Assembly (NCBI RefSeq): GCF_017183135.1
Contig: NZ_JADDXW010000008.1
Span: 123,066-187,065, forward strand
Reading direction: 5' to 3'
Source: Aurantimonas marina
GTDB lineage: Bacteria > Pseudomonadota > Alphaproteobacteria > Rhizobiales > Rhizobiaceae
DNA length: 64,000 bases
The translations under genes were made by a program, and so were the position numbers. How positions within the stretch are numbered: position 1 is the first letter of the stretch; every line of letters begins with the position of its first letter. The notes beneath the pieces were generated by a model. That model worked only from the letters and a program-made list of their open reading frames with translations, did no database searches and was not told the DNA's origin. Below, one piece after another: positions 18,448-28,459 of this stretch.

Positions 18448-20628
18448 TCAACCGGCCCGCCCGAACCGCAGATCCCGTTCGACGTCGACGCTCGCGCCGA
18501 GCCTCATCTTGTAGACCTGATAGTTCTCGATGATGCGCTGGACGTAGTTTCGCGTTTCGGTGAAGGGAATGCGCTCGACCCAGTCGATCACCTCGTCCAA
18601 GGACTTGCCGCGCGGATCGCCAAAGCGCTCGATCCACTCGCGCGCCCGGCGTGGTCCGGCATTGTACGCAACGAAGGTCAGGACATAGGAGCCGCCGAAA
18701 TCGGCGATCTGTTCGCCAAGGAAACGGGCGCCGAGCGTGGCGTTGTAGCCCGGGTCGCTGGTCAGGCGCTCGGAAGAATAGGGCAAGCCGGCCTTGCGCG
18801 CGATGCTTTTCGCCGTCCCGGGCATCAATTGCAGCAAGCCGAGCGCGCCGGCTGGCGACCGCGCCTTGGGATTGAACGCGCTCTCCTGGCGGGCGATGGC
18901 GTAGGCCAAGGCCTTGCCGGCGGAGGAGATGTTGGCGCTCGCCGGGATGACGCCGATCGGAAAGGCCAGCGCCGGCGCGTCGACGCCGCGCCAATTGGCG
19001 AGTTTGCCGACTTGGAGAGCCAGGGCGTGGTCGCCGCGTCGTTCGGCCATGACTGACAGCAGCGCGAGTTCGCCGGGGCTCTCGAGTTCACGGGCCAGCG
19101 CGCGATAGAGGCTGTCTGTCCGCCAGTCCGATCCGATCTGCTCGAGCCGTTGGATGGCGCGCACCGCGCGGCGCTGCTCGAAGCGACGGCGATCGGCGTC
19201 ACTCGGCCGCGGGAAGGCGATCGCGTCCGGTGGCCGCCCGAGCCGGGCGGCGGCGAGCTGGCCGTAATAGGTGGAGCCGTAGCGTGCGGCCGCGGCGTAG
19301 TGGTTCGCCGCGTTACCTCCAGCGCCCGCCTCGGCGGCGCGACCCAGCCAGTAGTAGCCGCGTGACAGCGACAGCGGCTTGTTCGACAGTTGAATGATGT
19401 CGGCGAAATGCCGGGATGCCGTGCGCGGATCGTTCAGGAACCGCAGCGCGATCCAGCCGGCGTGGAATTCGGCCTCGACCGCCCCGGTGGCGCTCTCGGC
19501 GGAGTGGGTGCTGGCCACCCGATAGGCGAGTTTCGGCTGGCCCAGATCAAGGAGATCGCGGGCGACGATGCGCCGCTCGTTCCACCAGGCATCCGGATCG
19601 ACCAGAGAGGCAGGATCGCGCGGCGCTCCCACCAGAAGATCGGCCGCTTCGTTGATCTTGCCTTTCTTGCGGTTGTGTTCGACCAGCGCGAAGCGATAGC
19701 CCGGATCGGCGCGCTGGGCATTCGGAACCGCGGCAAGCAGCTTGCCCGCGTTCCCGTCCCCGCGGATCGCCGCGGCGCGGGCGGCATAGAGTTCCTTGGT
19801 GCCGGCAAGGCCCGCGACACGTCCCGCATCACTGACGCGGTCGCCATAGAGCAGCTTGTCCATGCGATATTTGTGATCGGCCCGCGACAGCAAAGTCTGG
19901 AAGTCGGCCAGCAGCGCACGCTCGATGTCCTTGTCGAGCCGCTCCTCGCGCCAGATCTTCGCGATCAGGCTCTTGGCGCGCCCGACTTCGCCGACCGCGA
20001 GATAGGCTCGGGCCAAAGCCATGGCGCCTTCGGGGCTCTCCGGCTGACCACCGGCGAAAGCGCGGATGACGTCGTCAGCCGGTGGCCGCTCGCGGAAGAG
20101 CGCCTTTTCGCTGTTGATTCGAAGCGTGATCATGCCGGGCCAATCGGCTAGATCGGTCGCGGTGCGGGCGATCTCGACCGCGGGGACGTCCTTGCCGCCC
20201 TGAAGGGCGATTGCCCAGGCCAGTATGTCCCTGTCGAGGGATCCCGGCATCATCCCCTCGCGAATCGCCCGTGCCTTGACCGGATCGCGGTCGGACAGCG
20301 CCTGGAGTCCGTCCTTGAGTTCGCCCTGCATTGGCCGAACGGAAGCCACCCGCGGCATCGCCGCGATCGAAGCAGTAAAGGCGCCGGCGGTAACGGGAAG
20401 CGCCGGCGCGGCCGCCGGCCGCAGAACCGGATTTGGCATCGGCGCACGAACGGCCCCGCCGAAGCGCGCGGGATCGATGGCGATCCCGGCGGTCCGTTCC
20501 ACGGGGCGCAGGGTCGGCTTGGGACCCAGCAGCGGCAGGATCGTTTCGTCGGCGAAGCCCGAGACCGGCAGCATTGAGACGGCCAGTACGCTGATCAAAA
20601 ATCGTCGGGTGGAAAGCTTTGCCGTCAT
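18448..20628 (-). CDS. Soluble lytic murein transglycosylase (Slt70-like)
   Basis: 726 residues from the ATG at 20628 (AGG 7 nt upstream). Signal peptide about 1-27. The large central part (about 60-540) is the alpha-helical superhelix typical of Slt70; the C-terminal lysozyme-like SLT domain (about 560-690) has the catalytic glutamate in ARQESAF, the [10 protein letters not shown] loop and the FVAYNAGP segment. Cleaves the MurNAc-GlcNAc bond of peptidoglycan in the periplasm, forming 1,6-anhydro ends. Divergent from dapA. Confidence 0.95.
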   Translation of the reverse strand: MTAKLSTRRFLISVLAVSMLPVSGFADETILPLLGPKPTLRPVERTAGIAIDPARFGGAVRAPMPNPVLRPAAAPALPVTAGAFTASIAAMPRVASVRPMQGELKDGLQALSDRDPVKARAIREGMMPGSLDRDILAWAIALQGGKDVPAVEIARTATDLADWPGMITLRINSEKALFRERPPADDVIRAFAGGQPESPEGAMALARAYLAVGEVGRAKSLIAKIWREERLDKDIERALLADFQTLLSRADHKYRMDKLLYGDRVSDAGRVAGLAGTKELYAARAAAIRGDGNAGKLLAAVPNAQRADPGYRFALVEHNRKKGKINEAADLLVGAPRDPASLVDPDAWWNERRIVARDLLDLGQPKLAYRVASTHSAESATGAVEAEFHAGWIALRFLNDPRTASRHFADIIQLSNKPLSLSRGYYWLGRAAEAGAGGNAANHYAAAARYGSTYYGQLAAARLGRPPDAIAFPRPSDADRRRFEQRRAVRAIQRLEQIGSDWRTDSLYRALARELESPGELALLSVMAERRGDHALALQVGKLANWRGVDAPALAFPIGVIPASANISSAGKALAYAIARQESAFNPKARSPAGALGLLQLMPGTAKSIARKAGLPYSSERLTSDPGYNATLGARFLGEQIADFGGSYVLTFVAYNAGPRRAREWIERFGDPRGKSLDEVIDWVERIPFTETRNYVQRIIENYQVYKMRLGASVDVERDLRFGRAG

Positions 20629-20946
20629 GGCCAACCTTTTGGAGTCCTCGGCGCCCGTCGTCGGCGCCCGATCCGGTTCCGGCCGCGCTTCGCACGGCCG
20701 GATTGGTTTGCAAATCTCTCACGGACACGATTAAAGCGCGGTTACCGGGCGAGGTCGAGACGGTCTTGCGGCGCGCTCTCCGGCTCGGCTTGTTTCACTG
20801 TCAACGCTTCAATATGGTGCCGCGTTTCTAGCACCGCACTGGGGCCGGATTGCGGTCGCTCGCTTTCGACCGCTGGTCCGCACCGAGCGGGGGACCGAGC
20901 CGAGGCCATGCCAGCGCCGCGGAAAATTGTGGGAGTGACGGAAAGA
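20629..20946. other. Divergent promoter region of slt and dapA
   Basis: 318 nt without a gene. It contains an inverted repeat CCGGCCG / CGGCCGG (20679-20685 and 20695-20701) that would lie in the slt leader, and a promoter-like TTGCAA at about 20706 facing dapA. Neither is strong enough to call on its own. Confidence 0.45.
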
Positions 20947-21828
20947 ATGTTCAAGGGTTCGATGCCGGCGCTGATCACGCCTTTCGCCGCGGACGGATCG
21001 CTCGACGAAGCGGAATTCCGCGCTTTCGTCGACTGGCAGATCGCGGAAGGCTCGAACGGCCTCGTGCCGGTTGGCACCACCGGGGAGAGCCCGACGCTGA
21101 GCCACGACGAACACAAGCGTGTGGTCGAGATCTGCGTCGAGGTGACGGACCACCGGGTTCCGGTCATCGCCGGAGCGGGGTCGAACAACACCGCCGAATC
21201 GATCGACCTGGCGAAATTCGCCGAACAGGCCGGCGCCGATGGCCTGCTGGTCGTCACGCCCTATTACAACAAGCCTAACCAGAAGGGGCTCTACGCGCAT
21301 TTTTCGGCTGTGGCCGAGGCGGTGTCCCTGCCGATCCTCATCTACAACATTCCGGGCCGTTCGGTCATCGATATGACGCCGGAAACGATGGGTCGTCTGG
21401 CGGCGGACTATCCCAACATCGTCGGGGTCAAGGACGCCACGGCAAAGGTCGATCGCGTCTCCGAGCAGCGCATCACCTGCGGCGCGGATTTCATCCAGCT
21501 CTCGGGCGAGGATTCAACCGCGCTCGGCTTCAACGCTCATGGAGGGCACGGCTGCATTTCGGTGACGGCCAATGTCGCGCCGCGCCTGTGCTCCGATTTC
21601 CAGGCGGCGTGCCAAGCGGGCGACTACGTCGCCGCGCTTGCCTTGCAGGACAGGCTGATGCCGCTGCACAAGGCGCTCTTCCTCGAGCCGAATCCGACGG
21701 GCGTGAAATATGCGCTGTCGAAGCTCGGCAAGGTCGGCAACCGGCTGCGCTCGCCGCTGGTGCCGGTGGATCGCGAAACCGAGGAAGCCATCGATGCCGC
21801 GCTTCGTCATGCCGGGCTGTTGAACTGA
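20947..21828 (+). CDS. dapA: 4-hydroxy-tetrahydrodipicolinate synthase
   Basis: 293 residues, the standard length. TIM-barrel aldolase of the NAL family that condenses pyruvate with aspartate semialdehyde in lysine and diaminopimelate synthesis. Active-site residues are all in place: Thr44-Thr45 in GTTGES, Tyr133 in IYNIPGR, and Schiff-base Lys162 in VGVKDATA. The ATG at 20947 is preferred over an upstream in-frame ATG because homology begins [12 protein letters not shown]. Adjacent to slt (peptidoglycan turnover), and followed by smpB 88 nt downstream as in many rhizobia. Confidence 0.97.
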   Translation: MFKGSMPALITPFAADGSLDEAEFRAFVDWQIAEGSNGLVPVGTTGESPTLSHDEHKRVVEICVEVTDHRVPVIAGAGSNNTAESIDLAKFAEQAGADGLLVVTPYYNKPNQKGLYAHFSAVAEAVSLPILIYNIPGRSVIDMTPETMGRLAADYPNIVGVKDATAKVDRVSEQRITCGADFIQLSGEDSTALGFNAHGGHGCISVTANVAPRLCSDFQAACQAGDYVAALALQDRLMPLHKALFLEPNPTGVKYALSKLGKVGNRLRSPLVPVDRETEEAIDAALRHAGLLN

Positions 21829-21916
21829 ATTTTCCGCCGTCCGTCGCGCCGTGGCGTTGCCGTGACTATATCGGCCGTGTGAGGGGCGCGCGCATCGGGC
21901 GCGCGCGAGGTGGTTG

Positions 21917-22390
21917 ATGGCCAAGAAGAAAAAGACGACGGGCTCGAATGTCGCGGCGGAAAACCGCAAGGCCCGCTACAATTACGAGATCCTGGATACG
22001 CTCGAGGCCGGCCTGGCGCTGACCGGTACGGAAGTGAAGGCGCTGCGCGCCGGCAGGGCGTCGATCGCCGAGTCCTATGCCACCGAAGAAGGCGGCGAAT
22101 TGTGGCTGATCAACTCCAACCTGCCGGAATATCTCCAGGCCAACCGCTTCAATCACGAGCCGAAACGGCGCCGCAAGGTGCTGGTGCATCGCGCCGAGCT
22201 CAACCGGCTCGCCGGGGCGGTGCAAAAAGATGGCATGACGCTCGTGCCGCTACGGATCTACTTCAACGACCGCGGGGTGGCCAAGCTTCAACTCGCTGTC
22301 GCCAAGGGCAAGAATGCGCCGGACAAGCGCCAGACCATCAAGGAGCGCGACTGGAACCGGCAAAAGCAACGGATATTGAAGGAAGGGTAG
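21917..22390 (+). CDS. smpB: SsrA (tmRNA)-binding protein SmpB
   Basis: 157 residues from the ATG at 21917, with GAGG 6 nt before it. Binds tmRNA and delivers it to stalled ribosomes for trans-translation. Family signatures: [12 protein letters not shown] near the N-terminus, [16 protein letters not shown], and the basic C-terminal tail [13 protein letters not shown] that enters the decoding centre. The tmRNA gene itself was not found in the window. Probably in one transcript with the peroxiredoxin gene 12 nt downstream. Confidence 0.97.
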   Translation: MAKKKKTTGSNVAAENRKARYNYEILDTLEAGLALTGTEVKALRAGRASIAESYATEEGGELWLINSNLPEYLQANRFNHEPKRRRKVLVHRAELNRLAGAVQKDGMTLVPLRIYFNDRGVAKLQLAVAKGKNAPDKRQTIKERDWNRQKQRILKEG

Positions 22391-22402
22391 GGCGATCCGC
22401 CC

Positions 22403-22963
22403 ATGGCCGATTTCGCGCAACTCCCCGATGGTTTGACCCCGCCCATTGACGACGGGACGGCGGACCATCTTCTCGACCTGACGCGGCCGTCGGTGCCGCT
22501 TGAAGCGACCGACGGCCGGAGGGTCGATCTGTCGGCGATCGGCGGTCGCATCGTTCTCTATGTCTATCCGATGACGGGCAAGCCCGGCGTCGACCTGCCG
22601 CAAGGTTGGAACGAGATGCCCGGCGCCCGAGGCTGTACGCCGCAGAGCTGCGCGTTCCGGGACCATTTCGCCGAATTGCGCGCCCTCGGCGTCGATGCCG
22701 TGTTCGGGCTGTCGTCGCAATCGCCCGCCGATCAGCGGGAAGCCGCCGAGCGTCTGCATCTGCCGTTCGCGCTGTTGTCGGACGAGCAGGGCGCGTTTCG
22801 CGACGCGCTGAAGCTTCCGGCCTTCGAACTCGGCGGGCGCGCCTACCTCAAGCGGACCACGCTGATCATCGACGACGGGCGAATTGCAAAGGTCTTCTAT
22901 CCGGTGTTTCCGCCCGACCGGAACGCTGCGGACGTGATCGCCTATCTTGCCGTCGGACGCTGA
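22403..22963 (+). CDS. Peroxiredoxin (AhpC/TSA, BCP-like)
   Basis: 186 residues. Thioredoxin-fold peroxiredoxin with the peroxidatic site in PGARGCTPQSCAFRDH: a Thr, the peroxidatic Cys and a second Cys five residues later, as in bacterioferritin-comigratory-protein types that form an intramolecular disulfide. FGLSSQS and FALLSDEQGAF segments follow in the expected order. Reduces hydroperoxides in the cytosol. Lies 12 nt after smpB and is convergent with the uracil-DNA glycosylase gene. Confidence 0.9.
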   Translation: MADFAQLPDGLTPPIDDGTADHLLDLTRPSVPLEATDGRRVDLSAIGGRIVLYVYPMTGKPGVDLPQGWNEMPGARGCTPQSCAFRDHFAELRALGVDAVFGLSSQSPADQREAAERLHLPFALLSDEQGAFRDALKLPAFELGGRAYLKRTTLIIDDGRIAKVFYPVFPPDRNAADVIAYLAVGR

Positions 22964-22997
22964 CAGTCACAGACGAACAGATGCGATCCCTGGATAG

Positions 22998-23654
22998 TCA
23001 TCGATCGTCCAGATAGTTCTGCACCCTTTGGAACACGGCGACGAACATGTCCGCGGTCAGGCGGCGCGTATTGGTATTGTAGCGCGAGCAGTGATAGCTC
23101 GAAAACAGCCGGATCCCGCCGATCTGGTGCTCGCCGCCATGGCGGAATGGAGCGTCAGCCAGCCGGGTGCCGAGTGCGCGGACGGTCGAGTCATGCGCGA
23201 TCTTGCCGAGCGTCACGATGGCGCGAAGATCGGGAAAGTCGGCGATGGTCGCGGTCAGGAACGGGCGACAATGGTTGATCTCCGCGCCCACCGGCTTGTT
23301 CTGGGGCGGGACGCAGCGGACCGCGTTGGTGATCGCCGTCGCGAACAGCTCGAGCCCGTCGTCGGGGCGGGCGGCGAACCGGTCGTTGGCGAAGCCGAAG
23401 CGTGACAGGGTCGCGTAGAGGAGGTCGCCTGCATAGTCGCCGGTAAACGGGCGCCCGGTGCGGTTGGCGCCGCGCATCCCTGGCGCCAGTCCGGTCACGA
23501 GCAGGCGAACGGACCTAGCGCCGGACGCGGGCAGGAACGTTTTCACCGGCGCGTTGTGCCAGGAGGGCTCGCGCGCGCGCAATTCGTGGCGGAAGGCGAC
23601 CAGCCGCGGGCAGACCGGACAGTCGCGCGCGGGGTCCGATGGAAGGGTGGGCAT
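22998..23654 (-). CDS. Uracil-DNA glycosylase, family 5 (UDGb-like)
   Basis: 218 residues from the ATG at 23654; an alternative TTG at 23681 overlaps the stop of the upstream gene as TTGA and would add 9 residues. Iron-sulfur uracil-DNA glycosylase: Cys12 and Cys15 in DCPVCPRL, further cysteines in VRCVPPQNKP and NHCRPF, and the family-5 active-site motif GLAPGMRGANRTGRPFTGD (about 55-73), which lacks the catalytic Asp/Asn of families 1 and 4. C-terminal SSYHCSRYNTNT matches the SxHxSxxN motif. Removes uracil and deaminated bases from DNA. Translationally coupled to the NYN gene. Confidence 0.92.
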   Translation of the reverse strand: MPTLPSDPARDCPVCPRLVAFRHELRAREPSWHNAPVKTFLPASGARSVRLLVTGLAPGMRGANRTGRPFTGDYAGDLLYATLSRFGFANDRFAARPDDGLELFATAITNAVRCVPPQNKPVGAEINHCRPFLTATIADFPDLRAIVTLGKIAHDSTVRALGTRLADAPFRHGGEHQIGGIRLFSSYHCSRYNTNTRRLTADMFVAVFQRVQNYLDDR

Positions 23655-23677
23655 CGCGGCGGGCTCGACTGGCAGGC

Positions 23678-24274
23678 TCAATAGTCCTCGTTGGACGCGT
23701 CGGCTTCATCGATCTCGGTGCGACGGGCCATCCGGCTTTCACGCTCGGCCGGGTTGCGGCCGATTTCGGCCCGAAGGCTCGCCAGATCGATGAAATGGTC
23801 GGCCTGCCGGCGCAGATCGTCGGAAATCATCGGCGGGGACGTGGTCAGGCTCGATACCACCGAAACCTTGCGGCCCTTGCGCTGCAGCGCCTCGACCAGG
23901 GAGCGGAAATCGCCGTCGCCGGAGAACAACACGAAGTGATCGACCGTATCGGCCAGCTCCATGGCATCGATCGCAAGCTCGATGTCCATATTGCCCTTGA
24001 CCTTGCGCCGTCCGGCCGCATCGGTGAACTCCTTGGCGGCTTTGGTGACCACCCGGTAGCCATTATAGTCGAGCCAGTCGATGAGCGGCCGGATCGACGA
24101 ATATTCGCTGTCTTCGATGAGCGCGGTATAATAATAAGCGCGCAGGAGATAGCCGCGCTTCTGGAAGCTGACCAGCATCTTCTTGTAATCGATATCGAAG
24201 CCGAGGCTTCTGGAAGCGGCGTAAAGATTGGCGCCGTCGATGAGGAGGGCGATTTTTTCACGTTGGTCAAACAT
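23678..24274 (-). CDS. NYN domain protein (LabA/DUF88 family)
   Basis: 198 residues from the ATG at 24274. PIN-like NYN fold with conserved acidic residues in [25 protein letters not shown] and [11 protein letters not shown], the putative metal-binding set of an RNase. Family members in alphaproteobacteria are annotated as LabA-like or NYN RNases acting on RNA; the precise target is unknown. A charged C-terminal tail (about 175-198) follows the domain. First gene of a pair with the uracil-DNA glycosylase. No strong ribosome site precedes the ATG. Confidence 0.9.
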   Translation of the reverse strand: MFDQREKIALLIDGANLYAASRSLGFDIDYKKMLVSFQKRGYLLRAYYYTALIEDSEYSSIRPLIDWLDYNGYRVVTKAAKEFTDAAGRRKVKGNMDIELAIDAMELADTVDHFVLFSGDGDFRSLVEALQRKGRKVSVVSSLTTSPPMISDDLRRQADHFIDLASLRAEIGRNPAERESRMARRTEIDEADASNEDY

Positions 24275-24531
24275 CGGCAATGCAGCTTTCGGTAGCGCTC
24301 AAATCGGTGATGGCAAAATCGTCGGGCCGTCTTGGCGAGAAGGCGCGATCGACGGTTATCGAGGCGGATGGCAAATTCCGCGTGACCATAATCGGCGCGC
24401 CTTGGCTGCACAACGGGCATTGTCAGATTCGGAAAACCGCGACCGCGCTGCCACAAGCCCTTGTCCTGCGACGGCAAACGGTCTATGCGAACCGCTTAAT
24501 CTCATCGAATTCGTACAGCCAGGAGACAGGC

Positions 24532-24942
24532 ATGGCCCGCGTCACCGTAGAGGATTGCGTCGATAAGGTCGAGAACCGCTTCGAATTGGTTCTGCTCGCC
24601 AGCCACCGGGCGCGCCAGATCTCGCAGGGGCAATCGATCACCATCGATCGCGACAACGACAAGAATCCGGTGGTCGCGCTGCGCGAGATCGCCGAGGAGA
24701 CCTTGTCGCCCGGCGATCTCAAGGAAGATCTGATTCATTCGCTGCAAAAGCATGTCGAGGTGGACGAGCCGGAGCCGGCACCGGCGCCGGAGCCGCGCGG
24801 TATTGCCGGGCAGCCGGTGGCAGCGCAGACCACCGGCGCGCAGGAGGGCGACGATCAGGTCTCCTTCGATCACATGTCGGAAGAAGAGCTTCTTGCCGGG
24901 ATCGAGGGGCTCGTGCCGCCGGAGCGGACCGACGATTATTGA
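24532..24942 (+). CDS. rpoZ: DNA-directed RNA polymerase omega subunit
   Basis: 136 residues from the ATG at 24532 with AGGAG 9 nt upstream. Starts [21 protein letters not shown], the omega signature; the second half (about 75-136) is an acidic Pro/Glu-rich alphaproteobacterial tail ending ERTDDY. Assembles and stabilises the beta' subunit of RNA polymerase. Followed by a strong terminator and then the rsh gene, the widely conserved rpoZ-spoT neighbourhood; here the terminator separates the two transcriptionally, at least in part. Confidence 0.97.
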   Translation: MARVTVEDCVDKVENRFELVLLASHRARQISQGQSITIDRDNDKNPVVALREIAEETLSPGDLKEDLIHSLQKHVEVDEPEPAPAPEPRGIAGQPVAAQTTGAQEGDDQVSFDHMSEEELLAGIEGLVPPERTDDY

Positions 24943-24991
24943 GTTTTGTTTGCGCCGCACTTTCGGCGGAGCCTGTAACAGTCCTATATTG

Positions 24992-25026
24992 AAGGACGCC
25001 TCCCTGATCGGGGAGGCGTCCTTTTC
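24992..25026 (+). terminator. Rho-independent terminator between rpoZ and rsh
   Basis: Perfect 13-bp stem AAGGACGCCTCCC / GGGAGGCGTCCTT (24992-25004 with 25011-25023) with a 6-nt loop, ending in a short T run. It lies 50 nt after the rpoZ stop and 26 nt before the rsh start, so rsh needs its own promoter or read-through. Confidence 0.93.
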
Positions 25027-25051
25027 TCGTTCAGGATCGTCGCCGTAACAT

Positions 25052-27271
25052 ATGATGCGACAATACGAACTCGTCGAGAAGGTTGCGGCCTACAAGCCCG
25101 ATCTCGATGAAGCGCTCCTTAACCGGGCCTATGTCTACGCCATGCAGAAGCATGGCGCGCAGACGCGTGCCAGCGGGGATCCCTATTTCTCGCATCCGCT
25201 CGAGGTCGCCGCGATCCTGACCGAGATGCATCTCGATGAGGCGACGGTCGCGGTCGCGCTCCTGCACGATACGATCGAGGATACGGACGCCACCCGCAAG
25301 GAAATCGATCAGCTGTTCGGGCCGAAGATCGGCCAACTGGTCGAGGGGCTGACCAAGCTGAAACGGCTCGACCTCGTGTCGAAAAAGGCGGCGCAGGCGG
25401 AGAACCTGCGCAAGCTGCTGCTCGCCATCGCCGACGATATCCGCGTCCTGCTCGTCAAGCTTGCCGACCGTCTGCACAACATGCGCACGCTCGGCCACAT
25501 GGCGGCGGACAAGCGCGCCCGGATCGCCCAGGAGACGATGGACATCTATGCCCCGCTGGCCGGGCGCATGGGCATGCAGGACATGCGCGAGGAACTGGAG
25601 AACCTCGCGTTCAAACACGTCAATCTCGAAGCTTACGAGACCATCACCGCGCGGCTGGCTGAATTGCGGGATCGGCACGCCGAGCGTATCGCCAGCATCG
25701 AACGGGATCTGACCGCGCGCCTGAAGGACAGCGGCATCGAGGCGACCGTCACCGGCCGGCAGAAAAAGCCCTATTCGGTATTCTCGAAGATGCAGCGAAA
25801 GGCGTTGTCGCTGGAGCAGCTCTCCGACATTTTCGGCTTTCGCGTCGTGGTCGGCAGCGAAGAGGATTGCTACCGCACGCTCGGTATCGTGCACCGGACC
25901 TGGCCGATGGTCCCCGGACGGTTCAAGGACTACATCTCGACGCCGAAGCAGAACGACTACCGTTCGATCCACACCACCATCGTCGGGCCGTCGCGCCAAC
26001 GTGTCGAGCTGCAGATCCGCACGTCCCTGATGCACGAGATCGCCGAATTCGGCGTCGCGGCGCACTCGATCTACAAGGATCTTGGCGAGGACGCCGACGC
26101 CAAGGTGCATCTGTCGAAGGATTCCAACGCCTATGGCTGGCTGCGCCGGACGATCCAGTTGCTTGCCGAGGGCGATAACCCGGAGGAGTTCCTGGAGCAC
26201 ACCAAGCTCGAACTCTTCCAGGACCAGGTCTTTTGCTTTACCCCGAAGGGGCGGCTGATCGCTCTGCCGCGCGGCGCGACGCCCATCGACTTTGCCTATG
26301 CGGTCCATACCGACGTAGGCGATACCTGCGTCGGCTGTAAGATCGACGGGCGGATCATGCCGGTGGTCACCGAGCTTGCCAATGGCGACGAGGTCGAGAT
26401 CATCCGGGCCAAGGGGGCGACACCGCCGCAGGCCTGGGAGAATGTCGCGGTCACCGGCAAGGCGCGCTCGGCGATCCGGCGGGCGGCCCGTCTCTCGATT
26501 CGCCGGCAATATTCGGGGCTCGGCCAGCAGATCCTCGAGCGGACCTTTGCGCGGTCCGGCAAAACGTTTACCCGCGACATCCTGAAGCCGCTGCTGGGCA
26601 AGCTCGGACAGCGCGAGATCGAGGATGCGCTCGCCGCGGTCGGCCGGGGCGAGTTGAACTCCTCCGACGTCCTCAAGACTGCGTTCCCGGACTATCAGGA
26701 CAGCCGGGTAACACGGCGCTCGCCGCGGCGGGAAGAGGAGGGCTGGTTCAACCTCAGAACCGCCGCCGGCATGATCTTCCGGGTGCCGGGCCGCTCGAAG
26801 TCGAAGCAGAAGAAGGACCGGAACGCCATTCCGATCCGCGGCGCGGGCGACGACATGCCGGTGCATTTCGGGCCGGACGGCGCGGTGCCGGGCGACCGGA
26901 TCGTCGGCATCATCGAGCCCGGCAAGGGCATCACCATCTATCCGATCCAGTCGCCGGCCCTGATGGACTATGACGACCAGCTGGACCGCTGGGTCGATGT
27001 CAGATGGGACATCGACGAGGCGCTGAACGAACGCTTTCCCGCCCGGATCATGATCTCGGCGATCAACGAGCCGGGCTCACTCGCCGAGATCGCCGAAACG
27101 GTCGCGGCCAATGACGCCAACATCCACAATCTGTCGATGGTCACGACGGCGCCCGATTTTACCAAAATGGTGATCGAGCTTGAGGTGTGGGACCTCAATC
27201 ATCTCAACCAGACGTTGAATCAGCTTCGTAGCAAGCCGTGCGTCTCGGAGGTCGTGCGGGTCAACGGTTGA
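25052..27271 (+). CDS. rsh: Bifunctional (p)ppGpp synthetase/hydrolase (RelA/SpoT homologue)
   Basis: 739 residues, the usual length of the alphaproteobacterial Rsh. Order of domains: HD hydrolase (about 25-190, LHDTIEDTD with His72-Asp73 and KLADRLHNMRTL), ppGpp synthetase (about 235-350, GRFKDYISTPKQNDYRSIHT), TGS (about 388-450, FTPKGRLIALPRGATPIDFAY) and C-terminal ACT (about 660-737). Both catalytic halves look intact, so it should make and degrade the alarmone during starvation. A poor ribosome site (AGGA 14 nt away) precedes the double ATG. Confidence 0.96.
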   Translation: MMRQYELVEKVAAYKPDLDEALLNRAYVYAMQKHGAQTRASGDPYFSHPLEVAAILTEMHLDEATVAVALLHDTIEDTDATRKEIDQLFGPKIGQLVEGLTKLKRLDLVSKKAAQAENLRKLLLAIADDIRVLLVKLADRLHNMRTLGHMAADKRARIAQETMDIYAPLAGRMGMQDMREELENLAFKHVNLEAYETITARLAELRDRHAERIASIERDLTARLKDSGIEATVTGRQKKPYSVFSKMQRKALSLEQLSDIFGFRVVVGSEEDCYRTLGIVHRTWPMVPGRFKDYISTPKQNDYRSIHTTIVGPSRQRVELQIRTSLMHEIAEFGVAAHSIYKDLGEDADAKVHLSKDSNAYGWLRRTIQLLAEGDNPEEFLEHTKLELFQDQVFCFTPKGRLIALPRGATPIDFAYAVHTDVGDTCVGCKIDGRIMPVVTELANGDEVEIIRAKGATPPQAWENVAVTGKARSAIRRAARLSIRRQYSGLGQQILERTFARSGKTFTRDILKPLLGKLGQREIEDALAAVGRGELNSSDVLKTAFPDYQDSRVTRRSPRREEEGWFNLRTAAGMIFRVPGRSKSKQKKDRNAIPIRGAGDDMPVHFGPDGAVPGDRIVGIIEPGKGITIYPIQSPALMDYDDQLDRWVDVRWDIDEALNERFPARIMISAINEPGSLAEIAETVAANDANIHNLSMVTTAPDFTKMVIELEVWDLNHLNQTLNQLRSKPCVSEVVRVNG

Positions 27272-27333
27272 CGCCGGCGTGGTCTCCCCTGCGGTTGGAA
27301 AGGCCACAGGACGGCGCATCCTGCCACGCCGCG

Positions 27334-28032
27334 CTACGTGGCGCCGTAATAGACCTCGATCGGGATGCGATGGTCCTCGACCGAGCGGACCCCCGGGGTA
27401 TTTTCGGCCAGGACGCGCGAGGCTTCCTGTTCTTCCTCGGTTCGGTACCGGCCCCAGAAGGCGACGGTTCCGTCGGTGACGGTAACGTCCCAGGCGCCGA
27501 CAGAGGCCCAGGGCTCCCGGCGCAATTTCTCCAGAATTTCCTCGCGTATGCCGCTGTCGCCGGCCGCTGAGGCGGCGAGCTGGCGGTCCCGTGCTGTCGC
27601 CAGTGCCCGGATCAAATTGGCGCGGCTGACGATTCCGACGAGCTTGTCCCCGCGGACGACCGGAACCCGCTTTATGCGCCGTTTTTCCAAAAGATTGGCA
27701 ATGTCCGCCAGCGGGGTGTCTTCGTCGACTGTGACCACGTTCCTCGTCATCACCGCTTCGACGTGTCTGGCATGCGCCTTGGTGTAGTCGGCGGCGGTGG
27801 TCGCCGACTCGGTGAAGATGTTTAGCCACCAGGAGCGCGGGCGGGCGGCGGTGCCGAGCTCTTCGCGTCGCATGAGATCACCCTCGCTGACGATGCCGAC
27901 CAATTTGTCGCCGTCAACCACGGGAAGGGCACTCACGCCATGGTCGGTCAGTAGGGCCGCGACATTGCGAACCGTATCATCAGGTGCCACGGTGAAGACC
28001 TTGGCGGTCATCACGTCCTTCGCCGTCAGCAT
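27334..28032 (-). CDS. CBS-pair and BON domain protein
   Basis: 232 residues from the ATG at 28032, where GGAG sits about 9 nt upstream; an in-frame ATG at 28047 has no usable spacing. Two CBS domains (about 5-60 and 92-150), each with the D(K/T)LVGIVS signature, are followed by a BON domain (about 155-225). CBS pairs bind adenine nucleotides; BON domains bind membranes or phospholipids. Members of this family are stress-related, function unproven. Divergent from the small-membrane-protein operon at 28374. Confidence 0.9.
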   Translation of the reverse strand: MLTAKDVMTAKVFTVAPDDTVRNVAALLTDHGVSALPVVDGDKLVGIVSEGDLMRREELGTAARPRSWWLNIFTESATTAADYTKAHARHVEAVMTRNVVTVDEDTPLADIANLLEKRRIKRVPVVRGDKLVGIVSRANLIRALATARDRQLAASAAGDSGIREEILEKLRREPWASVGAWDVTVTDGTVAFWGRYRTEEEQEASRVLAENTPGVRSVEDHRIPIEVYYGAT

Positions 28033-28373
28033 TGGCAGGTTCTCCATCCTTCTCGCGATCCACCGCGCTCTCACCGCCCCGTGGACGCGGGGTCGATTCG
28101 CCTGCAAAGCGCGTTGGGACGGACGAAAGCACGGTCAATATAGCGACCTGCACCGGCCCTGGAGTTGTCCTGGATCAAACCCGGCGCCGCTCATGCGTTG
28201 CTTCGGTTTCGGCGGCGAGCGGCCCGCGGCTAGGCGAGTCTCATTTGCGCAGCCAGCCACCGTTAACGGAACCAAACCGGCTTCATCGAACTTAACGCAA
28301 CATGTCTGGAACACGGGCGCGTGAAGACATCTCGCTGTCTTCGCTGCCGCCCCAGGAAGGAAATACCGTTGTC
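28033..28373. other. Divergent regulatory region upstream of the stress-type membrane operon
   Basis: 341 nt with no supported gene. It carries the promoters for the CBS/BON gene and the small-peptide operon. Two GGAAC boxes (about 28267 and 28304) resemble the -35 of the general-stress sigma factor EcfG, but no CGTT-type -10 box was found at the right distance. Confidence 0.45.
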
Positions 28374-28448
28374 ATGAACAGCATCATCTATCTGGTCGGG
28401 TTGATCGTGGTGGTCCTCGTCATCCTCTCCCTCCTCGGACTTGCATAA
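28374..28448 (+). CDS. 24-residue single-span membrane peptide
   Basis: A short gene of 24 codons plus stop, encoding MNSIIYLVGLIVVVLVILSL followed by LGLA. Almost the whole peptide is one transmembrane helix. AGGAAGGAAA precedes it by about 11 nt, and it lies 11 nt before the DUF883-like gene on the same strand, both of which support translation. Similar peptides beginning MN(S/T)IIYxVGLxVxVLAIL are, from memory, frequent in rhizobial genomes as unnamed membrane proteins. Function unknown; context suggests envelope stress. Confidence 0.75.
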   Translation: MNSIIYLVGLIVVVLVILSLLGLA

Positions 28449-28459
28449 GGAATCTCACT

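Noticed and set aside
25031..26866. A 611-codon minus-strand frame opposite rsh
   Set aside because: Shadow of the Rsh reading frame; no ribosome site and no homology.
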